Shown here: piece by piece, positions 49,328 through 56,784 of the stretch
Layout of the letters: each line of letters begins with the position of its first letter
Numbering within the stretch: position 1 is the stretch's first letter
NCBI RefSeq assembly: GCF_000878135.1
Contig: NZ_JXQZ01000001.1
Location: forward strand, 1 to 64,000
Direction of reading: 5' to 3'
DNA from: Frigoribacterium sp. MEB024
GTDB taxonomy: Bacteria > Actinomycetota > Actinomycetes > Actinomycetales > Microbacteriaceae
DNA length: 64,000 bases
The notes under the pieces: model-generated
Database searches by the model: none
Told to the model about the DNA's origin: nothing
Seen by the model: the letters and a program-made list of their open reading frames with translations, nothing else
Position numbers and translations under genes: made by a program

Positions 49328-50989
49328 GTGTTCTTCCTGCTGCGTCGCCTGCCCGACGGCGACGTCGAGCTGACGCGGTACGAGCGCGGCGCGTCGGGGC
49401 GACTCGAGGCGGCAGGGGTCGACGTCATCCCCGCGGCCGACCTGCCGGGGCGCGTGGCCGCCCTCGAGCGCGAGGCCTCGCCCCGCTGGGTCTGGGACGA
49501 CACCCCGCGGTGGTACCCGCGCCTCCTCGACGCCGGGGTCACGGTGGCCCGCTGCGTCGACCTCCGGCTCGTGCACGCCATCCTGCGGCGCTCGACGGCG
49601 GCCCCCGGCTTCCCGGTCGGAGGTGCGGCTCCCGGGCCGTGGGACGTCCCCCAGGCGGCGCCGGGGGAGTCCGACGGCCTCTTCGAGGTCGTCCCCGACT
49701 CGCTGCCGGACCCGGCCGCCGAGTTCCTCGCCCAGCGCGACGCGGTCGAGGCCTCTCCGACCCGGGGTCGACTCGAGCTGCTCGTCGCCGCCGAGTCCAC
49801 CGGCGCGTTGATCGCGGCCGAGATGCGCCACCGGGGCATCCCGTGGTCGCCTCGGGTGCACGACGAACTGCTGACCGCCGCCCTCGGGCCGAGGCCCACC
49901 CCGGGTGAGCGACCGGCCCGCATGCGCGACGCCCTCGACGAGGTGCGGCAGGCGCTCGAGGCGCCCGACCTCAACCCCGACTCGCCGGCCGAGCTCATCA
50001 GGGCACTGAACCGCGCGGGCGTGCTCGTGCAGTCGACGCGTCAATGGGAACTGCAACGGCACGAGCACCCCGCGATCGAACCCCTGCTCCGCTACAAGAA
50101 GATGCAACGACTGCTCGTCGCCAACGGCTGGGCCTGGCTCGACGCCTGGGTGCACGGCGGGCGCTTCCGCCCCGACTACGTGCCGGGCGGAGTCGTGACC
50201 GGCCGCTGGGCCACGAGCGGAGGAGGCGCGCTGCAGCTTCCGCGGGCCGTCCGCGGCGCCGTCGTGGCCGACCCGGGCTGGAAGCTCGTGGTCGCCGACG
50301 CCTCGCAACTCGAGCCGCGCATCCTGACCGGGTTGTCGGGCGACCGCTCGATGGCCCGGGCCGGATCGGGCGACCTCTACGAGGGCATCGTCGCCAGCGG
50401 AGCCGTCGCGACCCGCGCCGAGGCCAAGGTCGCGATGCTCGGTGCGATGTACGGCGCGACGCAGGGCGAGAGCGGCCGCCTCGTGCCCCGCCTGGCCCGA
50501 CGGTTCCCCGACGCCATGGCACTCGTCGAGTCGGCGGCCCGCACGGGTGAGGCCGGGGGAGTCGTCGACACCCTGCTCGGTCGGAGTTCGCCGCGTCCGT
50601 CCGACGACCCGGCCGCTTCCGGGGGCGCCGGGGCGGGCGCACTGCCTCCCGAGATGGGCGTGCGGCCCGCCGATCGCGACGCGCGCTCGTGGGGGCGGTT
50701 CACCCGCAACTTCGTCGTCCAGGGCACGGCCGCCGAGTGGGCCCTGTGTTGGATGGGTGCCCTGCGCCGACGCCTGCACGAGAGGTGGGGGGCCGGCGTC
50801 CCGGCACCCCACTTCGTGTTCTTCCTGCACGACGAGGTGGTCGTGCACGCACCGGCCGCCGCCGCCGACGAGGTCGCCGCGCTGGTCGCCGAGAGCGCGG
50901 TCGAGGCCGGTCGACTGCTGTTCGGCGACGCCCCGGTCGCCTTCCCGGTGACGGTCGCCGTCGTGGACGACTACTCGCAGGCGAAGTGA
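49328..50989 (+). CDS. Family A DNA polymerase (bifunctional 3'-5' exonuclease/polymerase type)
   Basis: This 553-residue enzyme has an N-terminal degenerate 3'-5' exonuclease-like region (about 1-170) and a polymerase domain: motif A VVADASQLEPRIL, motif B RAEAKVAMLGAMYGATQGESG and motif C FFLHDEVVVHAP. YKKMQRLL marks the thumb. It lacks the 5' nuclease domain of Pol I and is much shorter than PolA, so it is a second, accessory family A polymerase, as seen in many actinobacteria. Motif A has EPR where ELR is usual. GTG 49328 fits the frame. Confidence 0.88.
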   Translation: MFFLLRRLPDGDVELTRYERGASGRLEAAGVDVIPAADLPGRVAALEREASPRWVWDDTPRWYPRLLDAGVTVARCVDLRLVHAILRRSTAAPGFPVGGAAPGPWDVPQAAPGESDGLFEVVPDSLPDPAAEFLAQRDAVEASPTRGRLELLVAAESTGALIAAEMRHRGIPWSPRVHDELLTAALGPRPTPGERPARMRDALDEVRQALEAPDLNPDSPAELIRALNRAGVLVQSTRQWELQRHEHPAIEPLLRYKKMQRLLVANGWAWLDAWVHGGRFRPDYVPGGVVTGRWATSGGGALQLPRAVRGAVVADPGWKLVVADASQLEPRILTGLSGDRSMARAGSGDLYEGIVASGAVATRAEAKVAMLGAMYGATQGESGRLVPRLARRFPDAMALVESAARTGEAGGVVDTLLGRSSPRPSDDPAASGGAGAGALPPEMGVRPADRDARSWGRFTRNFVVQGTAAEWALCWMGALRRRLHERWGAGVPAPHFVFFLHDEVVVHAPAAAADEVAALVAESAVEAGRLLFGDAPVAFPVTVAVVDDYSQAK

Positions 50990-51036
50990 GCCTCCGGGTA
51001 CAGCGAGACTCCGCGCCATTCGCAGGTGTTACACAG

Positions 51037-51066
51037 TTGTGATTTCCCAGCCCGGTCGGTCATAAT
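51037..51066 (+). promoter_or_regulatory. Promoter of the DUF3145 gene
   Basis: TTGTGA (51037-51042), an 18-nt spacer and CATAAT (51061-51066) make a recognisable promoter in an unusually AT-rich patch. It leaves a leader of about 115 nt. The rest of 50990-51185 holds no gene. Confidence 0.6.
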
Positions 51067-51185
51067 TCACAGAACGGGCACCGTCCCGCGTACCACCGGG
51101 CTCCGGCCCGCACAATCGAAGAACGCACACGAATCACGTCTGACAGGTCGATGGGGAAGTCGCACCTGAACCAGATGGAGGAATC

Positions 51186-51689
51186 GTGGCTGCTGCAATC
51201 GCTCGGGGAGTGCTCTACGTGCACTCGTCCCCTCGTGCACTGTGCCCACACGTCGAGTGGGCCGTCGGTCGTGCCCTCGGGCACGGCGTGAACTTCGCCT
51301 GGGTCGACCAGCCCGTGCTGCCCGGCGCCCGCCGCACCGAGTTCTCGTGGCAGGGCGACGAGGGCTCCGGCGCCCGCATCGCCTCCGCCCTGCGCGGGTG
51401 GGAGCACCTGCGCTACGAGGTGACCGAAGACCCGGGTGAGTCCCACGACGGCGGTCGCTGGATGCACTCGCCCGACCTCGGCGTCTTCTTCGCACAGACC
51501 GACACGGCCGGCAACACGGTCATCCCGGAGGACCGCATCCGCTACGCGATGGAGATCGCGGGGTCGAACACCCTCGAGCTGCACCGCGAGCTGCGTCTCG
51601 CCCTCGGCCAGGCCTGGGACGACGAACTCGAACCGTTCCGTCACAGCGGCGAGGGCAACCCCGTCGTCTGGCTGCACAAGGTCGGCTGA
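51186..51689 (+). CDS. DUF3145 family protein
   Basis: This 167-residue actinobacterial protein has the DUF3145 start GVLYVHSSPRALCPHVEWAVG, the middle RTEFSWQGDEGSGARIASALRGWEHLRYEVTEDP and the end RLALGQAWDDELEPFRHSGEGNPVVWLHKVG. The family is conserved across Actinobacteria and its function is unknown to me. GTG 51186 has GGAGGAATC upstream. It is followed by a perfect palindromic terminator shared with fabF. Confidence 0.92.
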   Translation: MAAAIARGVLYVHSSPRALCPHVEWAVGRALGHGVNFAWVDQPVLPGARRTEFSWQGDEGSGARIASALRGWEHLRYEVTEDPGESHDGGRWMHSPDLGVFFAQTDTAGNTVIPEDRIRYAMEIAGSNTLELHRELRLALGQAWDDELEPFRHSGEGNPVVWLHKVG

Positions 51690-51738
51690 CCCGCCCCTCG
51701 GGCTCGGTGCGCGCCGGGCCACCCCGGTGACGACGAAC

Positions 51739-51774
51739 GAGGCGCGGGTGGCGTGATCACGCCACCCGCGCCTC
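51739..51774. terminator. Perfect 36-nt palindromic terminator between DUF3145 gene and fabF
   Basis: GAGGCGCGGGTGGCGTGA (51739-51756) is followed directly by its exact complement, giving 18-bp arms with no unpaired loop. The right arm contains CGCGCCTCC; the left copy lacks the first G of the motif. It serves convergent genes. Confidence 0.8.
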
Positions 51775-51791
51775 CTGCGCTGCCCGCCCGG

Positions 51792-53030
51792 TCAGACCGA
51801 GCGGAAACCGACGACGGCGTTGTGGCCGCCGAAGCCGAACGAGTTGCTGATCGCGACGATCTCGCCCTCGGGCAGGGGGCGGGGTTCGCCGACGACGACG
51901 TCCATGTCGATCTCGTCGTCCATCTGCGTGACGTTAATCGTCTGCGGTGCGAGGCGCTCGTGCAGGGCCTTGACCGTGAACAGCGCCTCGATGCCGCCCG
52001 CGCCGCCGAGCAGGTGGCCCGTGGCCGCCTTGGTCGCCGAGACGATCAGCTTCGAGGTGTGGTCGCCGAAGACGCGCTTGATGGCGTGGTACTCGGCGAT
52101 GTCGCCGACCGGGGTGCTCGTCGCGTGGGCGTTGACGTGGACGACCTGGTCGCGGTCGACCCCGGCGTTCTCGAGCGTCGCGATGACGGCCCGGGCGGCG
52201 CCGGTGCCCTCGGGGTCGGGAGCGGTGATGTGGTACGAGTCGCTGGTGACCGCACCACCGATGAGCTCGGCGTAGATGCGGGCCCCGCGGGCCAGGGCGT
52301 GCTCTTCCGTCTCGAGGACGAGCGCAGCACCGCCTTCGGCGAGGACGAAGCCGTCGCGCGTGACGTCGTAGGGACGGGATGCCGTGGCGGGGTCGTCGTT
52401 GCGCTTCGAGAGAGCCTGCATGGCGGCGAACGAGGCCAGGGGCATCGGGTGGATGGCCGCCTCGGAGCCGCCGGCGACGGCGATGTCGGCCAGGCCGGAC
52501 TGCAGGTGCTCGTAGGCCATGGCGATCGACTCGGTGCTGGAGGCGCAGGCCGAGACGACCGTGCGGGCTCCGGCGCGCGCACCCAGGCTCATCGAGATGG
52601 CGGCGGCGGGACCGTTCGGCATGAGCATGGGGACGGTCATCGGCAGGACGCGTCGCGGGCCCTTCTCGCGCAGGGTGTCCCACCCGTCGAGCAGCGTCCA
52701 GACGCCGCCGATGCCGGTGGCCCAGTCGACGATGAAGCGCTCGGGGACGACCTCGGGCGAGCCGGCGTCGGCCCAGGCCTCGCGGGCGGCGGTGAGCGCG
52801 AACTGGCTCGACGGGTCGAGGCGCTTGATCTCTCGACGGTCGAGCACGTCGGCCGAGGGGGTGCGTGCCTGGCCGGCGAAGGTGACGGGCAGCTCGTACT
52901 TGGCGACCCAGTCCTGTTCGAGCGTGGTGATGCCCGACTGGCCGGCGAGCAGGTTCTGCCAGCTCTCGGTGGCGGTGCCACCGAGCGGACTCGTGGCGCC
53001 GAGTCCGGTGACGACGATCTTCTTGGTCAT
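51792..53030 (-). CDS. fabF: Beta-ketoacyl-ACP synthase II (FabF)
   Basis: This 412-residue condensing enzyme elongates acyl-ACP with malonyl-ACP in type II fatty acid synthesis. Active-site Cys is in VVSACASSTESIA, and the two catalytic His in NAHATSTPVGD and ATKAATGHLLGGAGG. The terminal NSFGFGGHNAVV is typical. It is the last gene of the minus-strand operon fabD-fabH-acpP-fabF. AGAAGGA lies 8 nt before ATG 53030. A 156-nt gap separates it from acpP, with nothing evident in it. Confidence 0.96.
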   Translation of the reverse strand: MTKKIVVTGLGATSPLGGTATESWQNLLAGQSGITTLEQDWVAKYELPVTFAGQARTPSADVLDRREIKRLDPSSQFALTAAREAWADAGSPEVVPERFIVDWATGIGGVWTLLDGWDTLREKGPRRVLPMTVPMLMPNGPAAAISMSLGARAGARTVVSACASSTESIAMAYEHLQSGLADIAVAGGSEAAIHPMPLASFAAMQALSKRNDDPATASRPYDVTRDGFVLAEGGAALVLETEEHALARGARIYAELIGGAVTSDSYHITAPDPEGTGAARAVIATLENAGVDRDQVVHVNAHATSTPVGDIAEYHAIKRVFGDHTSKLIVSATKAATGHLLGGAGGIEALFTVKALHERLAPQTINVTQMDDEIDMDVVVGEPRPLPEGEIVAISNSFGFGGHNAVVGFRSV

Positions 53031-53186
53031 TGACGTTCCTTCTGGGAGGGCCGGTCGGTGGGCTGTGCCGATGTACGACGACGCCGTGACCCGGGCTGCA
53101 GCCGAGGCTGGTGGCGTGGGGTCGACGGCGTCGAGGGCACAGCGGCGGGGCCCGATCGCCCTCAAGGCGACCGGGCGGCCGACGTC

Positions 53187-53435
53187 TTAGTTCTGCGCCT
53201 TGTGGATGTACGTGACGGCGTCGCCGACGGTCTTGAGGTTCTTGACCTCTTCGTCGGGGATCTTGACGTCGAACTTCTCTTCGGCGTTGACGACGATGGT
53301 CATCATGGAGATCGAGTCGATGTCGAGGTCGTCGGTGAACGACTTGTCCATCTCGACGGTGTCGGTGGCGATCCCGGTCTCGTCGTTGACGAGCTCGGCG
53401 AGGCCGGCGAGGACTTCTTCGGTGGACAGTGCCAT
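53187..53435 (-). CDS. acpP: Acyl carrier protein
   Basis: This 82-residue acidic four-helix protein carries the growing acyl chain on phosphopantetheine at the Ser of DLDIDSISMM. Most ACPs have DSL at this site; here it is DSI. The C-terminus KNLKTVGDAVTYIHKAQN is typical. It lies between fabH and fabF on the minus strand, with GGAGAC before the ATG. Confidence 0.96.
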   Translation of the reverse strand: MALSTEEVLAGLAELVNDETGIATDTVEMDKSFTDDLDIDSISMMTIVVNAEEKFDVKIPDEEVKNLKTVGDAVTYIHKAQN

Positions 53436-53516
53436 GGTGTTGTCTCCTTGAGGGGGTGTCGATGTGACCGGGGTAAAGCCTATACAGCGCCCCGCGGTCG
53501 GGCGGGCAGCGGCGCG

Positions 53517-54527
53517 CTAGGGCAGCACGACCACCTGGGCGCCGAACACGAGTCCGGCACCGAAACCGATCTGCAGGGCGAGGCCGCCGCTGAGCTCGGG
53601 GTGCTCGTCGAGCAGTCGGTGGGTCGCGAGCGGGATGCTCGCGGCCGAGGTGTTGCCGGTGGTCGCGATGTCGCGACCGATCACGACGGACTCGGGCAGG
53701 CCGAGCTGCTTGGCGAACTCGTCGATGATGCGCATGTTGGCCTGGTGCGGCACGAAGGCCGAGAGCTGGTCGGCGGTGATGCCCGCGCGGTCGAGGGCCT
53801 CTTTCGCGACCTTCGCCATCTCCCAGACGGCCCAGCGGAAGACCGTCTGACCTTCTTGGCGGAGGGTCGGCCAGGGGACCTCACCCGCGCCCTCGCGGTA
53901 TTCGGCCATGGTGTTGGTCATGCCGATGGCGTCCCACTTGGAGCCGTCGGAGCCCCAGACCGTCGGGCCGATGCCGGCACTGTCGGACGGACCGACGATC
54001 GCCGCACCCGCTCCGTCGGCGAGGAGGAACGAGATCGTGCGGTCGGTCGGGTCGATGACGTCGCTGAGCTTTTCGGCACCCACGACGAGGACGTACTCGG
54101 CGAGGCCCGACTTGACGAACGAGTCCGCCTGCGCGATGCCGTAGGTGAAGCCGGCACAGGCTGCCGAGATGTCGTAGGCGGCGGCCGGGTTCGCACCGAC
54201 GCGTTCGGCGAGCAGCGAGGCTACCGACGGAGTCACGACGCCGGCACCGATGGTCGACACGAGGACGGCACCGATCTGGTCGGGGCGGATGCCGGACTTG
54301 GCGATGGCCTCGGTGGCGGCGGCCTCGGCGAGGTCGACGACCTTGACGTCCTTGCCCGCGCGGCGACGGGTGATCACTCCGGTGCGCTGCTGGATCCACT
54401 CGTCGCTGGAGTTGATCGGTTCGATGATGTCGGCGTTCGGCACCACGTTCTCGCCCCGGGCGGCGCCGAGTGCGTAGATGCGGGTGAACTGCGCACCGGT
54501 CGTCTGGTTGAGCTGGGGGGTGGTCAT
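53517..54527 (-). CDS. fabH: Beta-ketoacyl-ACP synthase III (FabH)
   Basis: This 336-residue enzyme starts fatty acid synthesis by condensing acyl-CoA with malonyl-ACP. The catalytic triad is visible: Cys in YDISAACAGFTYG, His in VPHQANMRIID and Asn in TGNTSAASIPLA. The early SSDEWIQQRTGVITRR is conserved. ATG 54527 overlaps the fabD stop as ATGA. In branched-chain actinobacteria it selects branched primers, which cannot be judged here. Confidence 0.96.
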   Translation of the reverse strand: MTTPQLNQTTGAQFTRIYALGAARGENVVPNADIIEPINSSDEWIQQRTGVITRRRAGKDVKVVDLAEAAATEAIAKSGIRPDQIGAVLVSTIGAGVVTPSVASLLAERVGANPAAAYDISAACAGFTYGIAQADSFVKSGLAEYVLVVGAEKLSDVIDPTDRTISFLLADGAGAAIVGPSDSAGIGPTVWGSDGSKWDAIGMTNTMAEYREGAGEVPWPTLRQEGQTVFRWAVWEMAKVAKEALDRAGITADQLSAFVPHQANMRIIDEFAKQLGLPESVVIGRDIATTGNTSAASIPLATHRLLDEHPELSGGLALQIGFGAGLVFGAQVVVLP

Positions 54528-55444
54528 GCTGCTCCCTCGATGAGGTCGACGGCGGCCTGCAGGTCGTCGGGTGTCTTGACGGCGACCGAGGGGACACCCC
54601 TCAGCGCACGCTTGGCGAGACCGGTGAGGGCTCCCGCCGGGGCGAGTTCGATGATTCCCGTGACGCCGGCGTCGGCGAACGAGCGCATGGTCGCGTCCCA
54701 TCGGACGGGGGACGAGACCTGACCGACGAGCAGCTCGACGAAGCGGGCGCCCGAGGTGACCGCGCTGCCGTCGTGGTTGGTCCAGAGCGTCGTGGACGGG
54801 TCGGCGGCCGCGACCGAGGCGGCGGCTGAGCGGAGGCGGTCGACGGCGGGCTGCATGTATCGCGTGTGGAAGGCGCCGGCGACCTGGAGGGGCACGACGC
54901 GGCTCTTGACCGGCGGGTCGGCCGCGAGCTCGGCGAGGGCGGCGGTCTCGCCGGCGACGACGATCTGGCCGCCACCGTTGTAGTTGGCGGGGAAGAGCCC
55001 GAGGGCGTCGAGACGGGCGAGCAGTTCGGCCTCGTCGCCTCCGAGCACGGCGCTCATGCCCGTCTCGACCAGGGCGGCGGCGTCGGCCATGGCCCGGCCC
55101 CGTTCGGCGACGAGCGTGACGGCGTCGACGTCGCTCAGCACGCCGCTGACGGCCGCGGCGGTGAACTCGCCGACCGAGTGGCCCGCGACGCCGGCGACCG
55201 CGGAGCGGTCCACGCGGTGGAAGAGGGCACGGGCGGTCAGGACGCCGGCGGCGACGATGAGGGGCTGCGCGACGGCGGTGTCGCGGATCGTGGCGGCGTC
55301 CGACGTCGTGCCGTGTGCGACGAGGTCGACGCCGGCCGCGTCGGAGAGCGACGTCAGCAGGTCACGCTGGTCGGGTTCGGCCAGCCAGGGTTCGAGGAAT
55401 CCGGGAGTTTGGGAGCCCTGACCGGGCGCTACGACAACGATCAC
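54524..55444 (-). CDS. fabD: Malonyl-CoA:ACP transacylase (FabD)
   Basis: This 306-residue acyltransferase loads malonate onto ACP. The nucleophile serine is in AGHSVGEFTAAA (GHSxGE), the Q near the start in APGQGSQTPGF, an Arg in AERGRAMADAA and a His in VAGAFHTRYMQPA. GTG 55444 is the first family-like start; CATGAT lies 6 nt upstream on the minus strand (forward 55451-55456), the leaderless geometry. It heads fabD-fabH-acpP-fabF. Confidence 0.95.
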   Translation of the reverse strand: MIVVVAPGQGSQTPGFLEPWLAEPDQRDLLTSLSDAAGVDLVAHGTTSDAATIRDTAVAQPLIVAAGVLTARALFHRVDRSAVAGVAGHSVGEFTAAAVSGVLSDVDAVTLVAERGRAMADAAALVETGMSAVLGGDEAELLARLDALGLFPANYNGGGQIVVAGETAALAELAADPPVKSRVVPLQVAGAFHTRYMQPAVDRLRSAAASVAAADPSTTLWTNHDGSAVTSGARFVELLVGQVSSPVRWDATMRSFADAGVTGIIELAPAGALTGLAKRALRGVPSVAVKTPDDLQAAVDLIEGAA

Positions 55445-55450
55445 TGGTCC

Positions 55451-55456
55451 ATCATG
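55451..55456 (-). promoter_or_regulatory. -10-like hexamer CATGAT of the fab operon
   Basis: On the minus strand CATGAT lies 6 nt before GTG 55444. The roughly 105-nt gap up to the regulator gene is the likely site of fatty-acid-dependent control. Confidence 0.4.
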
Positions 55457-55550
55457 CCAATGAGTAGCGGGTCTGCGGTGTAGCAACTCGACCAAAGATG
55501 GGCGGGAACGTTGTCGAAGCGCACAGACGGACCCCAGGGATGGCCGACGA

Positions 55551-56777
55551 TCACTTGCGGCGGACCCCGGACCCGTCGGGGTCGGCGATCGATCCGAGCA
55601 CGAGTGCGGATTGCAGGATGAGCGCCTCGCGCGCACCCGTGGCGTCCCACCCGATGACGTCCGTGACGCGCTTGAGACGGTAGCGCACGGTGTTCGGGTG
55701 CACGAAGAGTTCGCGAGCCGTGGCCTCGAGCGAGCGCCCGTTGTCGAGGTAGCACCACAGGGTGGTCAACAGCTCGGTGGAGTGCGCCTTGAGTGGCTTG
55801 TAGATCCGGTTGACGAGCGTCGATCGCGCCACCGGGTCGCCGGCGAGGGCACGCTCGGGCAACAGGTCGTCAGCGAGGACGGGGCGGGGTGCGTTCCGCC
55901 AGGCCCGGGCGACGGCAAAACCGGCGAGGGCGGCCTTCGCGCTCTTCGAGGCGTCGACGAGGCTCGGCACTTCGTGGCCCAGCACGAGGTGCCCGTCACC
56001 GAAGCCGGGTTCGAGGGCGTGCGCGATCTCGGTGAAGCTGGGGTGGGTCGAGGAGGTGCTGCTCTCGTCGAGAGGGTCGGCCCGCCCGATGACCAGCACC
56101 AGTCGGCTGCCCTGCACTCCGATCAGCACGTCGGCTTCTCGGTGCCGGGCGGTGCGCCGCAGCATGTCGACGTCGAGCATCCGAGGGGCCGTGCCGACGA
56201 GGACGGCGACCTCGCCGTGACCGTGCCAGCCGAGCGCGGCGATGCGGCTGGGCAGCTCGTCGTCGTACTCGCCGCTGAGGATCGAGTCGACGACCAGGGC
56301 TTCGAGACGGGCGTCCCAGAGTCCGCGGGCCTCGGCGGCCCGGGCATAGACGTCGGCTGAGGCGAAGGCGATCTCGCGAGAGTAGAGCAGGATCGCCTCG
56401 CGGAGCGAGTCGTCCCCGTCCTTGACACGTTCTTCGACCACCTCGACGGTGATGCGGATGAGCTGCAGCGTCTGGGTCAGGCTGACCGAGCGCAGCAGCT
56501 CACGCGGGGCGGCGCCGAACACGTCCGCCGCGATCCAGGGGGTGGACCGGGGGTCGGCGAACCAGCTGATGAACGAGGTGATGCCGGCCTGGGCGACGAG
56601 CCCGACCGCCGAACGGCGCCCCGGGGGCATGTCTCCGTACCACGGCAGCGTCTCTTCGAGGCGCTTGATGGTCGCGGTGGACAACTCGCCCGAGACCGTC
56701 CGCAGCCACGCGAGCGTGCGCTCTTTCGTGGCCGCGGACGGCTGGAGGGGCGAGGTGGGCACCCGCTCGGTGCTCAC
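55551..56777 (-). CDS. PucR-family regulator, FasR-like (fatty acid synthesis)
   Basis: This 408-residue protein has a central GGDEF-like/CdaR-type domain and a C-terminal PucR helix-turn-helix: TTLWCYLDNGRSLEATARELFVHPNTVRYRLKRVTDVIG. In Streptomyces a PucR-type activator called FasR sits directly upstream of fabD and activates the fab operon; the same position here supports that role (inference). GTG 56777 lies only 7 nt after the aceE stop, so it may be cotranscribed with aceE. Confidence 0.85.
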   Translation of the reverse strand: MSTERVPTSPLQPSAATKERTLAWLRTVSGELSTATIKRLEETLPWYGDMPPGRRSAVGLVAQAGITSFISWFADPRSTPWIAADVFGAAPRELLRSVSLTQTLQLIRITVEVVEERVKDGDDSLREAILLYSREIAFASADVYARAAEARGLWDARLEALVVDSILSGEYDDELPSRIAALGWHGHGEVAVLVGTAPRMLDVDMLRRTARHREADVLIGVQGSRLVLVIGRADPLDESSTSSTHPSFTEIAHALEPGFGDGHLVLGHEVPSLVDASKSAKAALAGFAVARAWRNAPRPVLADDLLPERALAGDPVARSTLVNRIYKPLKAHSTELLTTLWCYLDNGRSLEATARELFVHPNTVRYRLKRVTDVIGWDATGAREALILQSALVLGSIADPDGSGVRRK

Positions 56778-56784
56778 GGGGTCG

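Noticed and set aside
47639-51019. An 1126-codon minus-strand open frame
   Set aside because: It runs antisense through the FMN reductase, DUF1684 and polymerase genes, all of which have clear family motifs. It has no recognisable domain and the composition of a mirror frame in GC-rich DNA.
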